Shown one piece after another: positions 34,815-42,715 of a DNA stretch of 64,000 bases; the first letter of the stretch is position 1, and every line of letters starts with the position of its first letter. The position numbers and the translations under genes are program-made. Below the pieces are notes generated by a model. The model ran no database searches and was not told the DNA's origin. It worked only from the letters and a program-made list of their open reading frames with translations. Origin of the DNA: Rhizobium oryzicola (GTDB taxonomy: Bacteria; Pseudomonadota; Alphaproteobacteria; Rhizobiales; Rhizobiaceae); the NCBI RefSeq assembly GCF_030504645.1, contig NZ_JAUKWQ010000003.1:186001-250000 (forward strand), in the 5' to 3' direction.

Positions 34815-37462
34815 AGCGTTGCTCGCAGGCGCTCCTGCCAGAGAAGAGCACCTTGCCGCTCCGCCAGACTGCACGCGTCGTCCCAGATCGAACGCGCGTC
34901 CAGCAGCACTCCCGGCCCTCGCCGCGACAAGGCGAGGCCCTTCAACCGCAGAAGTTCCGGCAGGCACCACAACTCCTTCGTCCGGCCGGCACGATCAATG
35001 GCCTCGTTGAGGATCGTAAGCGCCGCCATCGCGTCACCGGCCGAAAGGTGAGCCCTGGCAAGCTCACCCATCAGACCGCTGTGATACATGGAAAAGGGCA
35101 CATCCCGGCTCTCGGCGAGCGCCGACTGCAGCTTGATGATACCGCTTTTGAGCGAGCCGGTTCGGGTTTCCAGGCAGGCTCGATAGGCCTCGGACCAAGT
35201 CATCCACACTGACAGTCGGTGAGCCTTGGAAACCTCCACGAGTTCCTGGCTATAGAGCGCTGCCGCCTCAAGATGCCCCTGGTCAAGCGCCAGCGGGATC
35301 GATGCTTGCGCAAGCGCGTGGCAGATCGAATAGGTATGATCAAGTTCCACCGCGCGTTCGATCGCCTGCCTCGCCACGTCGAGAGCACGCACGGCATCGT
35401 TTCTCAGCCAGAGGACGCGCGCATAAAATGCCAGACCTGCGACCTGCTGATCAAAATGGTATCGGCTGGTCGGCAAGTTGCCGGTCGGTTCCTCATAGCC
35501 GCCGAGGAACTCCTCCAGTTCTTCTTGTGCCAAATGCTGTTCGCCGACGAGATGATGAATGGAGCCCCGCACACGGCAAGCAATCAGACTGTCGATCCTG
35601 CTCCCCGAGGCGGCGGTGACGTTCGTCAGTTCTGCCATGCAGCGCAGTGCATCGTCGTTCAGCCCCGCATTGACGCTCGCGACCCCTAGAGCCCAAAGCG
35701 ATCTGGTTTGCGCACCACCATCACCGATCCGCCGCGCCTCCGCCAGACCCTGCTGAAGAACCTCTCGCGTCGAGGGCGTCGAGCCGCTGACATAGAGAAG
35801 TGCGCAGCCACGCGCGACCGCCAGCTTGACCAGTTCATGCGAAAGATCCGGATGATCCAGAACATGACGACTGGCCTCGTCGGCAAACTCCAGCAACTCG
35901 GTGACCAGGGACAAATGCAGCCAAAGGGGTTCGGCAGCGACAACAAGACGGACGGCTGTCACTGCATCATTTCCCTCGCCCAGCGACCATTCCAGGGCCT
36001 GCCGGAGGCCGGGCAGGTGCGGCCTGTAGCGTGCGAGCCATTCCACGGTCGTCAGCTTTGCAATATCTGCCTCCAGACGCCCGAAGATCCCCAGCATAAG
36101 AGCGGCCTGCCGGGACGCCACGGCGGCATATTCACCGGCATCATCGAGACGTGCGCGCGCAAACTGACGCATGGGTTCAAGCAGATGAAACAGGCTGCCC
36201 TGCTCCGTCGCCTCGACGGTCAGCAGGGATTTGGCAACCAGCGAGGACAGAACGTTCACCAGCTTGCCCCTCGGCATGGCGGTGACTGCCGCCGCCGCCT
36301 CGGCTGTAAACTGCCCGGATAGCAGGCCAAGCGCCCTGAACACCATCTGCTCCGGCGGTGTCAAAAGCCTGTAACTCCATTCGATGGTCGCCTCCATCGT
36401 CTGCTGCCGCGGAGCCGCTGCGCGGCGAGAAACGCCGAGAATGGACAGGGAGGTCGCAAGTTCACGCAACACCTCTCGCACGCCCAATGTGCGTGCTGCC
36501 GCTGCGGCCATTTCGATGGCCAGAGGAATGCCATCGACCCGGCGGCAGATCTCGACCAGTTGCGACAGCTCCCTCTGGAGCACCAAGGGACCGCCAGCGG
36601 CGAGGAGACGTTGCACGAAAAGCTGAACCGCCGTGGACGAAAGACACTCCTGCAGCGGCGCCCCCTCTCTCGGCAGGCCAAGTGCCGGAATGCCGATGAT
36701 ACGCTCGCCGTCGACCTCCAGCGCCTGCCTGCTCGTTGCCAGAATGCGGACGCCCGGACACCCCGACAGCAGCTCAAGCGCTATTGCAGCCACAGCGTCC
36801 AGAAGATGTTCGCAGTTATCCAGCAAAATAAGACATGTCTTGCCGGATAGGGCCTGCACGAGAGACCGAACATCACCCGGATCGCTCAGATTGACGTCCA
36901 AAACACCGGCGATCGCGGGACTAATAAACCGCTCACTGTCGACGGGGGCAAGTTCCACCATCCAGACGCCATCCGGGAACTGCTCAAGCACGGCCGAAGC
37001 CGCGACCCGCGAGAGCCTGGATTTTCCAAAGCCGCCGGGGCCGATCAGCGTGACAAGCCGATGCTGGTTGAGCGACGCGCAAATTTCGGTCTTGAGGTCA
37101 TCCCGAGCCACAAGACTGGAAAGATCCGGTTTAAGGTTGGTCGGCGGCGGCAGGCGCGACGCTTCCACATCCACAAGACAATAGCCCCTCCCCGCCACGG
37201 TCTTGATCAGGTTCCGGTCGCTGCCGAGGGAGCGCCTCAGGGCGTGAATCTGAGCCTCGATGGCATTGTCATTGACAAAGCGCCCCTCCCAGACACGCTC
37301 GATCAACGTGTCCTTTGTGACGATCGCACCTTTTGCCTCCACCAAGGCAACGAGAACATCGAAAGCACGACCGCCGAGCGAAATGACGTCATGGCCGTTG
37401 ACCAGACATCGGCGCTCCCGGTCGATCGCATAACGGCCAAACATCGGAACGACCATCTCCAT
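34811..37462 (-). CDS. OmpR-type winged-helix / AAA-like ATPase transcriptional regulator
   Basis: Large cytoplasmic regulator of 883 residues. Residues 1-100 are an OmpR/PhoB-like DNA-binding domain (LGGRAFDVLVALVEAKGAIVTKDTLIERVWEG, then IEAQIHALRRSLG and TVAGRGYCLV). Residues about 118-450 form a STAND-type ATPase with Walker A GPGGFGKS (141-148) and Walker B LILLDNCEHLL. The remainder is a helical repeat region (TPR-like) ending near the C-terminus. There is no receiver domain. Such proteins couple a signal bound by the repeats to ATP-driven activation. It is divergent from the exported hydrolase operon across 186 bp, its probable target. GTG/ATG codons a few residues in are alternative starts. 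Confidence 0.88.
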   Translation of the reverse strand: MEMVVPMFGRYAIDRERRCLVNGHDVISLGGRAFDVLVALVEAKGAIVTKDTLIERVWEGRFVNDNAIEAQIHALRRSLGSDRNLIKTVAGRGYCLVDVEASRLPPPTNLKPDLSSLVARDDLKTEICASLNQHRLVTLIGPGGFGKSRLSRVAASAVLEQFPDGVWMVELAPVDSERFISPAIAGVLDVNLSDPGDVRSLVQALSGKTCLILLDNCEHLLDAVAAIALELLSGCPGVRILATSRQALEVDGERIIGIPALGLPREGAPLQECLSSTAVQLFVQRLLAAGGPLVLQRELSQLVEICRRVDGIPLAIEMAAAAARTLGVREVLRELATSLSILGVSRRAAAPRQQTMEATIEWSYRLLTPPEQMVFRALGLLSGQFTAEAAAAVTAMPRGKLVNVLSSLVAKSLLTVEATEQGSLFHLLEPMRQFARARLDDAGEYAAVASRQAALMLGIFGRLEADIAKLTTVEWLARYRPHLPGLRQALEWSLGEGNDAVTAVRLVVAAEPLWLHLSLVTELLEFADEASRHVLDHPDLSHELVKLAVARGCALLYVSGSTPSTREVLQQGLAEARRIGDGGAQTRSLWALGVASVNAGLNDDALRCMAELTNVTAASGSRIDSLIACRVRGSIHHLVGEQHLAQEELEEFLGGYEEPTGNLPTSRYHFDQQVAGLAFYARVLWLRNDAVRALDVARQAIERAVELDHTYSICHALAQASIPLALDQGHLEAAALYSQELVEVSKAHRLSVWMTWSEAYRACLETRTGSLKSGIIKLQSALAESRDVPFSMYHSGLMGELARAHLSAGDAMAALTILNEAIDRAGRTKELWCLPELLRLKGLALSRRGPGVLLDARSIWDDACSLAERQGALLWQERLRATL

Positions 37463-37648
37463 CGGTTAGCGCAGCAGTTGCCAATGCGGCTTGTTTTTCA
37501 GAAGTTTTAAGATCCTCATAAGGACTTCAACCTCCGGCACCGTCAAGATGCACCCGCACCCGGAAGATGAACCGCGTTCTGGGGCATAGCTTTACCCATC
37601 ACAGGCGCGCAGTTCACGCACGGAAATTTTGCTGCCAGGAGTTGATAA

Positions 37649-38581
37649 ATGAAGTTGCCTTCCATCCTCGCGCTCGGCGCCACGCTCGGCGCCACGCTCG
37701 TTGCCGCTCCAGCATTTGCGGATGTTGAGCCGTTCCCGAAAGACTTCCAGACGAAGATGATCAAGGTGGAAGACGCCGAGCTTTACGTACGCGTCGGGGG
37801 GCAAGGGCCGGCAGTCGTCCTACTGCATGGATATGGCGAGACGGGAGACATGTGGGCTCCCTTGGCCGCACGTCTCGCCGCCAGGCATACGGTGATCGTC
37901 CCGGACCTGCGGGGCATGGGTCTGTCGTCGCATCCCAAGGGCGGCTTCGACAAGGCAAATCAGGGGCATGACATCACGTCCGTTGTTGATGCACTGCATG
38001 TCGACCAGTTCGATCTTGTCACCCACGACATCGGGAACATGGTGGGTTTCGCACTTGCCACGCAAATTCCCAAACGCGTGACAAGCTTTACGCTGATGGA
38101 TGCGCCGGTCCCCGGGGTTGGCCCCTGGGAGGAGATCCTCAAGAACCCGCTGCTCTGGCATTTTCGCTTTGGCGGCCCGGACATGGAGCGGCTCGTCGCG
38201 GGACGTGAACGGATCTACCTGGACCGGTTCTGGAATGAATTCTCCGCCGATCCGAAGCGCTTCGATGAGGCCTCGCGAAAGCACTATGCCAAACTCTACG
38301 CCCGGCCTGGCGCGATGCATTCCGGCTTTGCGCAATTCGCGGCCTTCGACCAGGACGCCATCGACAACAGGACATGGCTGGCCAAGGGCGAAAAGCTGCC
38401 CATGCCGGTGCTCGCCATTGGCGGTGAGAAATCTTTCGGAACAATGATGGCCACGGTCATGCAGCCGGCCGCGTCCAATGTCCAAGGCGCGGTGATCAAG
38501 GCCTCCGGCCACTGGCTGATGGAGGAACAACCGAAAGCCACAGTCGATGTCATCGAAAAATTCATCGACAGCAAGAAGTGA
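37649..38581 (+). CDS. Exported alpha/beta hydrolase (epoxide hydrolase/dehalogenase-like, Cif-like)
   Basis: Hydrolase of 310 residues with a clear Sec signal peptide (MKLPSILALGATLGATLVAAPAFADV, cleavage after AFA). The mature protein has the oxyanion HGYG (60-63), nucleophile D127 in THDIGNMVG (HDxG, as in epoxide hydrolases and haloacetate dehalogenases, in place of serine), and the late histidine in KASGHWLMEEQP. A secreted epoxide hydrolase of this type, Cif, is known from Pseudomonas. Export of such an enzyme is uncommon and suggests action on an external or periplasmic compound. The next frame begins at the stop (GTGA), so the operon continues. Confidence 0.9.
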   Translation: MKLPSILALGATLGATLVAAPAFADVEPFPKDFQTKMIKVEDAELYVRVGGQGPAVVLLHGYGETGDMWAPLAARLAARHTVIVPDLRGMGLSSHPKGGFDKANQGHDITSVVDALHVDQFDLVTHDIGNMVGFALATQIPKRVTSFTLMDAPVPGVGPWEEILKNPLLWHFRFGGPDMERLVAGRERIYLDRFWNEFSADPKRFDEASRKHYAKLYARPGAMHSGFAQFAAFDQDAIDNRTWLAKGEKLPMPVLAIGGEKSFGTMMATVMQPAASNVQGAVIKASGHWLMEEQPKATVDVIEKFIDSKK

Positions 38582-38667
38582 CGGCAGCCAAGCCAGCTTC
38601 GTCCCAACCGGCCACGCCCTGGCTGCATGAGCGCGTTTCCGAATTCTCTTACAGAAAGGTCCTGCCC

Positions 38668-39279
38668 ATGACCTCGCCTGCCAAAATCCGCAATCCGGTG
38701 GAAGATCATATGCTCACACCGGAAAATGCCGCCCTCGTCATCATCGATTTCCAGCCCGTGCAGGTCGCTTCCGTTGTGACGATGGAACGCCGGCAGCTCG
38801 TTGCCAACGTTGTGGCGGTCGCAAGGACCGCAAAACTTTACGGACTGCCGATCGTCCTTTCGACCGTGAATGTGGAAACCGGGCGCAACCAGCCGACCAT
38901 TCATCAGCTCAGGGAAGTCCTTCCCGATGCTGTGGCGATCGACAGGACATCGATCAATGCCTGGGAGGACACAGAGTTCGCAGATGCCGTGCGCGCCACC
39001 GGGCGCCGCAAGCTGATCATGGTGGCACTCTGGACTGAAGTCTGTCTGGTCTTTCCCGCTCTCGACGCGCTGAAAGAGGGTTTCGAGGTTTATCCGATCG
39101 TCGATGCCGTTGCAGGAACCTCTCATGAAGCGCATGCTGCAGGTCTTGATCGGATCCTGCAGGCAGGGGCCAAGCCGATCAGCTGGATACAACTTGCCTG
39201 CGAACTGCAGCGAGATTGGGCGCGGGAAGCCACTGTGCCCGGCTTCGCCGAAATCGTCTTCGCAGCAATCCATCCGTAA
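38668..39279 (+). CDS. Isochorismatase-family cysteine hydrolase (YcaC-like)
   Basis: Cytoplasmic hydrolase of 203 residues. I chose the ATG at 38668 (MTSPAKIRNPVEDHMLTPENAALVIIDFQ) with AGAAAGG upstream; a GTG at 38578 overlapping the previous stop is an alternative. The catalytic aspartate is D27 in VIIDFQP, and the nucleophile is C126 in LWTEVCLVFPALDAL, a YcaC-type context. AVAGTSHEAHAAGLDRILQAGAKPISWIQLACELQRDW matches the same group. The reaction is unknown. It is likely co-transcribed with the exported hydrolase. Confidence 0.9.
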   Translation: MTSPAKIRNPVEDHMLTPENAALVIIDFQPVQVASVVTMERRQLVANVVAVARTAKLYGLPIVLSTVNVETGRNQPTIHQLREVLPDAVAIDRTSINAWEDTEFADAVRATGRRKLIMVALWTEVCLVFPALDALKEGFEVYPIVDAVAGTSHEAHAAGLDRILQAGAKPISWIQLACELQRDWAREATVPGFAEIVFAAIHP

Positions 39280-39319
39280 TGACCAACGCATCATCAAGTC
39301 ATGGCTCGAGGGGGTTCAC

Positions 39320-39829
39320 ATGTCTGCAGTCCTGGTGCTTACTCTTTTTCATGTACTGATCAGTCTTGTTGCCGTTGTCGCAGGTGTCGTCCTTATCCGC
39401 CGCCTGATCGAAAACGGTGATGATCGCATTCTGGCCCAGTGGTTCCTGGTCACGATCGCGGTGACGCTCGTGACCGGCTTCCTGTTTCCGTTCAACGGGA
39501 TTACGCCGGCGATCAATGTCGGCATCCTGTGTACGGTCATCCTCATGGTGACGCTCTATGCCCGCTACCGGGGAAGACTGGCTGGCTTCTGGCGGCCCGT
39601 CTATGTGGCGGGTGTCACGCTCCTGATGTTCTTCAACACACTGGTGCTGATCATCCAGTCGTTTCAGAAGATCGGGCCCTTGCACGCGCTGGCGCCGCTG
39701 GGCAACGAGCCTGCGATCTTGGCCTGTCAGGTCATCCTTCTGCTCGTCTCTCTGGCTGCCGGCATTTTTGCGGTATGGAGGTTTCGTCCGTCCTTGTCGG
39801 TCCCCGGCGCCACGTTTCCGTCGGCCTGA
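39320..39829 (+). CDS. Small integral membrane protein, function unknown
   Basis: Membrane protein of 169 residues with about five predicted spans (VLVLTLFHVLISLVAVVAGV, FLVTIAVTLVTGFLFPF, INVGILCTVILMVTLYA, VYVAGVTLLMFFNTLVLII, ILACQVILLLVSLAAGIFAV). I chose the ATG at 39320 because GAGGGGG lies just upstream; the frame is open further left but runs inside the preceding gene. No family is recognised. Its place after an exported hydrolase and a cysteine hydrolase suggests a partner role, perhaps a small transporter or redox-linked membrane component, but nothing in the sequence shows this. Confidence 0.78.
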   Translation: MSAVLVLTLFHVLISLVAVVAGVVLIRRLIENGDDRILAQWFLVTIAVTLVTGFLFPFNGITPAINVGILCTVILMVTLYARYRGRLAGFWRPVYVAGVTLLMFFNTLVLIIQSFQKIGPLHALAPLGNEPAILACQVILLLVSLAAGIFAVWRFRPSLSVPGATFPSA

Positions 39830-39849
39830 TAAGGCTTGCCGGCTGAACG

Positions 39850-39881
39850 GATAGGCGGACGACAGCCATCGCCCGCCTATC
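39850..39881. terminator. Hairpin between convergent genes (probable terminator)
   Basis: Perfect 9-bp inverted repeat GATAGGCGG (39850-39858) and CCGCCTATC (39873-39881) with a 14-nt loop, between the membrane protein gene and the convergent SDR. No strong T-tract follows on either strand, so it may act with Rho or serve as a 3'-end protector. Confidence 0.55.
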
Positions 39882-39893
39882 TGGCTCAAAAGT

Positions 39894-40658
39894 TCAGGTC
39901 CGCGTGATCGATGTGCCGCCATCCACCAGCGATGCGGTGCCGGTGACGAAGCTCGCATCGTCGGAGGCAAGATACAGCACGGATTTCGCAATTTCCTCGG
40001 CCGTTGCAACCCGCTTCAGCGCATGCAGCGCGGTGATGAAGGCCTGCTTTTCCGGCGTGTCGTTCATTTCCCGGTACATATCCGTGTCGACTGCTCCGGG
40101 CAGGATAGAATTGACGCGGATGTTCTTCGAACCGAATTCGGCAGCCAACGCTTGCGTGAGTCCAATCAAGCCAGACTTGCTGGCGGAATAGGCTGCGACT
40201 CCGGGGAAGGAATAGCTGTAGCCGACAAAGGTCGAGGTAAAGATCATCGAGCCCGCGCCATTCTTCTCCATCGCGGCTGCCTGGTGCTTGGCTGCGAGGA
40301 ACGACGCTGTCAGGTTGATGGCCAGCGTATCGGCAAAACCGTGTTCTGAAACACCTGTCGTCGGCCCGGCTTCGCCCAGAGTGCCGGCATTGTTGAAGGC
40401 GATGTCGAGCTTTCCATAGCGCTCGACAGCGGTCGCCACCAGGCGCCGATGATAGTCTTCCTCACGAACGTCTCCGGCGACCGCAATCGCCTGGCCGCCT
40501 GCGGCCTCGATCTCGGCAACGAGTGTGTCGAGTTCCGCCTGTCGGCGGGCACCGACCACCACCTTCGCTCCCTCGGCAGCAAAGAGCTTTGCCGTTGCCC
40601 TGCCAATGCCGGAACTTGCGCCAGTGACGATGGTAACCTTGTTCTTCAGCCGTGTCAT
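39894..40658 (-). CDS. SDR family oxidoreductase
   Basis: Short-chain dehydrogenase of 254 residues. The ATG at 40658 (MTRLKNKVTIVTGASSGIGRATAKLF) has GGAG nine bases upstream. The cofactor loop TGASSGIG, NNAG, the catalytic serine region and YSASKSG (YxxxK) are all intact, and the end LASDDASFVTGTASLVDGGTSITRT is typical. An arginine in VVGARRQAELD favours NADP. It is divergent from a LysR regulator across 120 bp, the common arrangement of a LysR protein with its target. Confidence 0.93.
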   Translation of the reverse strand: MTRLKNKVTIVTGASSGIGRATAKLFAAEGAKVVVGARRQAELDTLVAEIEAAGGQAIAVAGDVREEDYHRRLVATAVERYGKLDIAFNNAGTLGEAGPTTGVSEHGFADTLAINLTASFLAAKHQAAAMEKNGAGSMIFTSTFVGYSYSFPGVAAYSASKSGLIGLTQALAAEFGSKNIRVNSILPGAVDTDMYREMNDTPEKQAFITALHALKRVATAEEIAKSVLYLASDDASFVTGTASLVDGGTSITRT

Positions 40659-40778
40659 TTTCTTTGTCTCCATTCGGGAGCAGCACCTGCCGCTCCGTTC
40701 GATGGACTGAAGATGGCACCTTGCCATTGTTCGGATTAGGCGGCAGATATTGGAACTGAAATCCGGAGATGCGGAACG

Positions 40779-41693
40779 ATGCTGATGCGAACGGAAGGGA
40801 TTGTGACCTTTGTGGCCGTTGTGGAATGCGGCTCCATCAGCGAAGCCGCACGGCGGCTGAGGCTATCAAAATCGGTCGTCAGCGAGCGGCTTGCCGAACT
40901 TGAGAAGACCCTCGGCGGCATGCTTCTGCAAAGGACCACCCGGAAGCTCACCTTGACCGAAAGCGGCCAAGCCTTTCTAGAGCGTGCACGCCGTATTGCC
41001 CAGGAAATGGAAGCGGCGGCAGAAGAGATGTCGGAGCGACGGGGTGAGATTGCAGGCCCCTTGCGCATCGCAGCTCCCGTCACCTTCGGCCGAATGCATC
41101 TTGGCCCCGCGCTCTATCCGTTTTTGGTTCAGCACCCAAACCTTGAACTCACGCTTGATATCGACGATCGCAGGGTGGACCCGGCCGCCGACGGCTACGA
41201 CGCCATCATTCGCCATGGTCCCATATCCGAGTCACGCCTGATCGCCTGGAAGCTGGCACGAAGCCGCCGGATGCTGACTGCCTCAGTCGACTACCTCACG
41301 CGGTTCGGCACGCCTCGCACACTGCAGGATCTCGAAAATCACAGGGGCATATTCTATACAAACCGCGGGATTGCCGACTGGCGATTTCAGACGACCAGGG
41401 GCAATGTCATTGTGCGGGCAAAGCTCGGCCTTGCGATCAACAATGGCGACATGATGCGCGACGCCGCGATAGCGGGCCTCGGTCTGGCGCTCTTGCCGGC
41501 ATTCATCGCCGGCCCCGCCATCCGGGATGGATTGCTGCAGGAAGTAGAGGTCGATCACAAGCCGGAACCGGAATTCATCTTCATGGCCCATCCGCAGGGG
41601 CGCAAGCCACCTGCAAAGCTGCGCGCCATCGCCGATCACCTGAAAACCGCGTTTGGCAATCCGCCCTATTGGGATCCTCAGGCGGAAAATTGA
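40779..41693 (+). CDS. LysR family transcriptional regulator
   Basis: Regulator of 304 residues. The N-terminal wHTH reads GIVTFVAVVECGSISEAARRLRLSKSVVSERLAELEKTLGGMLLQRTTRKLTLTESG. The effector domain has LRIAAPVTFGRMHLGPALYPFLVQHPNLELTLDIDDR and GDMMRDAAIAGLGLALLPAFI. This is the DsdC/CrgA-like subgroup that often controls a divergent SDR or quinone reductase, here the SDR at 39894-40658. CCGGAG precedes the start. Confidence 0.93.
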   Translation: MLMRTEGIVTFVAVVECGSISEAARRLRLSKSVVSERLAELEKTLGGMLLQRTTRKLTLTESGQAFLERARRIAQEMEAAAEEMSERRGEIAGPLRIAAPVTFGRMHLGPALYPFLVQHPNLELTLDIDDRRVDPAADGYDAIIRHGPISESRLIAWKLARSRRMLTASVDYLTRFGTPRTLQDLENHRGIFYTNRGIADWRFQTTRGNVIVRAKLGLAINNGDMMRDAAIAGLGLALLPAFIAGPAIRDGLLQEVEVDHKPEPEFIFMAHPQGRKPPAKLRAIADHLKTAFGNPPYWDPQAEN

Positions 41694-42106
41694 GTATCGA
41701 GCCTCAACGGCCGGGTATGTGCGGACGCCATACTCCAAAAGGTTGTGTCCAGCCGGATATGACATCATACATAGCCAGAGATTGTGGTGGAGCAGGCCCA
41801 AGTGACGCTCGGCCTCGGTCGTGAGCCGAGCTTCGGCGATCGGTTGCGTTGCCGGTCATGAGCGCTTGAAGAAGCCAGCATTGCCAAAGGCAAGGGTTCA
41901 CCTCTGATACCAAGTGTCGACGATAGGCACCGATTGCTTGGGAGCGAAGACCTTCATCCAGAACCGGCACTTTGCTGTTCGGATTGAGGGAACGGAATTC
42001 CCGTGCTTCTATTCGCCTTTGCCGACGTTTAGCTGCTTCAGTTCATAGGGCAGGCCCGGTTCTTGCAAGGCAATCGCGACCTTGGCATTATTTGTGACAG
42101 AGCAGA
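41694..42106. other. Degenerate intergenic region (413 bp) holding a gene remnant
   Basis: No intact gene. Frames on both strands are short, and base use is less G+C-biased at third positions than in the neighbours. The right half carries a recognisable glutathione S-transferase fragment, annotated separately. The left half may be the eroded C-terminal part of the same gene, but I cannot show it. Confidence 0.6.
41950..42096 (-). pseudogene. Glutathione S-transferase N-terminal domain remnant
   Basis: On the minus strand, from about 42090, the translation reads NNAKVAIALQEPGLPYELKQLNVGKGE and then an in-frame TAG. After a one-base shift it continues REFRSLNPNSKVPVLDEG. Both pieces match the start of the GST thioredoxin-like domain (K-V-x-I-A-L-E-E-x-G-L-P-Y...N-x-x-K-G-E...F...NPN-x-K-V-P-V-L). 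The start codon region, the stop, the frameshift and the lack of a convincing C-terminal domain mark it as a dead gene. It abuts the stop of the isochorismatase-fold gene, so it may be what remains of the operon's former last gene. Confidence 0.75.
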
Positions 42107-42715
42107 TCAACGCGCCAACTCGTTCTTTACCTCCGCAATGGTCGCGACCCGGCAGACAGGCTTCAGCGCGGCAATTGCGGTGTCATGCACCTCGGGCGAA
42201 AAGGCGGCGCAGCCGTCTGAGAGAACCGTCACGTCGAAATCGCGCACATGTGCATCCCGGACCGTCGAGGCGACACCGCCATTGGTGACGATGCCGCAGA
42301 TGATGACCTTGCGGATATCGCATTTGCGGAGCACCCACTCCAGCCGCGTCATGTAGAAGGCGGAATAGGCGACCTTTTCGATGCTGATATCGGCGGGTGC
42401 CAGCCTGTCCACCAGACGGTGCCCCCAGGAGCCCGGCGCGAAATCGCCCTTTGCCAGGAAGGGCCTCAGCGTCTTCAGATGCGGGGAGATCAGCGGTTCG
42501 CCGCCCTTCAGCGGCACCAGCGTGAACTGGGTCGAGATGATCCAGCCACCGGCCGCCCGGATCTGCTCGGCAAGCGGTGCCAGCCGTTCTGGTAGCGCCG
42601 CAATCTCTGGAGATGTCTGACCCGCTCGGCCATAGGCGCCTTGCGGGTCGAGAAAATCATTCTGGAGATCAACGATCAGGAGCCCGGTCTGGGCCGCAGA
42701 AATATGCTCTTCCAT
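42107..42715 (-). CDS. Isochorismatase-fold protein with glycine replacing the nucleophilic cysteine
   Basis: Protein of 202 residues from the isochorismatase superfamily. The ATG at 42715 overlaps the hyuA stop (TGATG) with GAGAGG upstream; a TTG one codon earlier is less likely. The catalytic aspartate (D16 in LLIVDLQNDF) and lysine (K114 in IEKVAYSAF) are kept. The site that reads TxxC-V in amidohydrolases is TNGGV, with G147 where the cysteine should be. Lack of the thiol is shared with true isochorismatases (EntB/PhzD), which hydrolyse a vinyl ether without a covalent intermediate. It is the last intact gene of the leuC-hyuA operon. An ordinary amidase role is therefore doubtful. Confidence 0.87.
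   Translation of the reverse strand: MEEHISAAQTGLLIVDLQNDFLDPQGAYGRAGQTSPEIAALPERLAPLAEQIRAAGGWIISTQFTLVPLKGGEPLISPHLKTLRPFLAKGDFAPGSWGHRLVDRLAPADISIEKVAYSAFYMTRLEWVLRKCDIRKVIICGIVTNGGVASTVRDAHVRDFDVTVLSDGCAAFSPEVHDTAIAALKPVCRVATIAEVKNELAR

Noticed and set aside
41283..41801. 172-codon open frame on the minus strand running through the end of the LysR gene
   Set aside because: Most of it is antisense to the LysR effector domain; only its first part lies in the degenerate region and shows no firm similarity.
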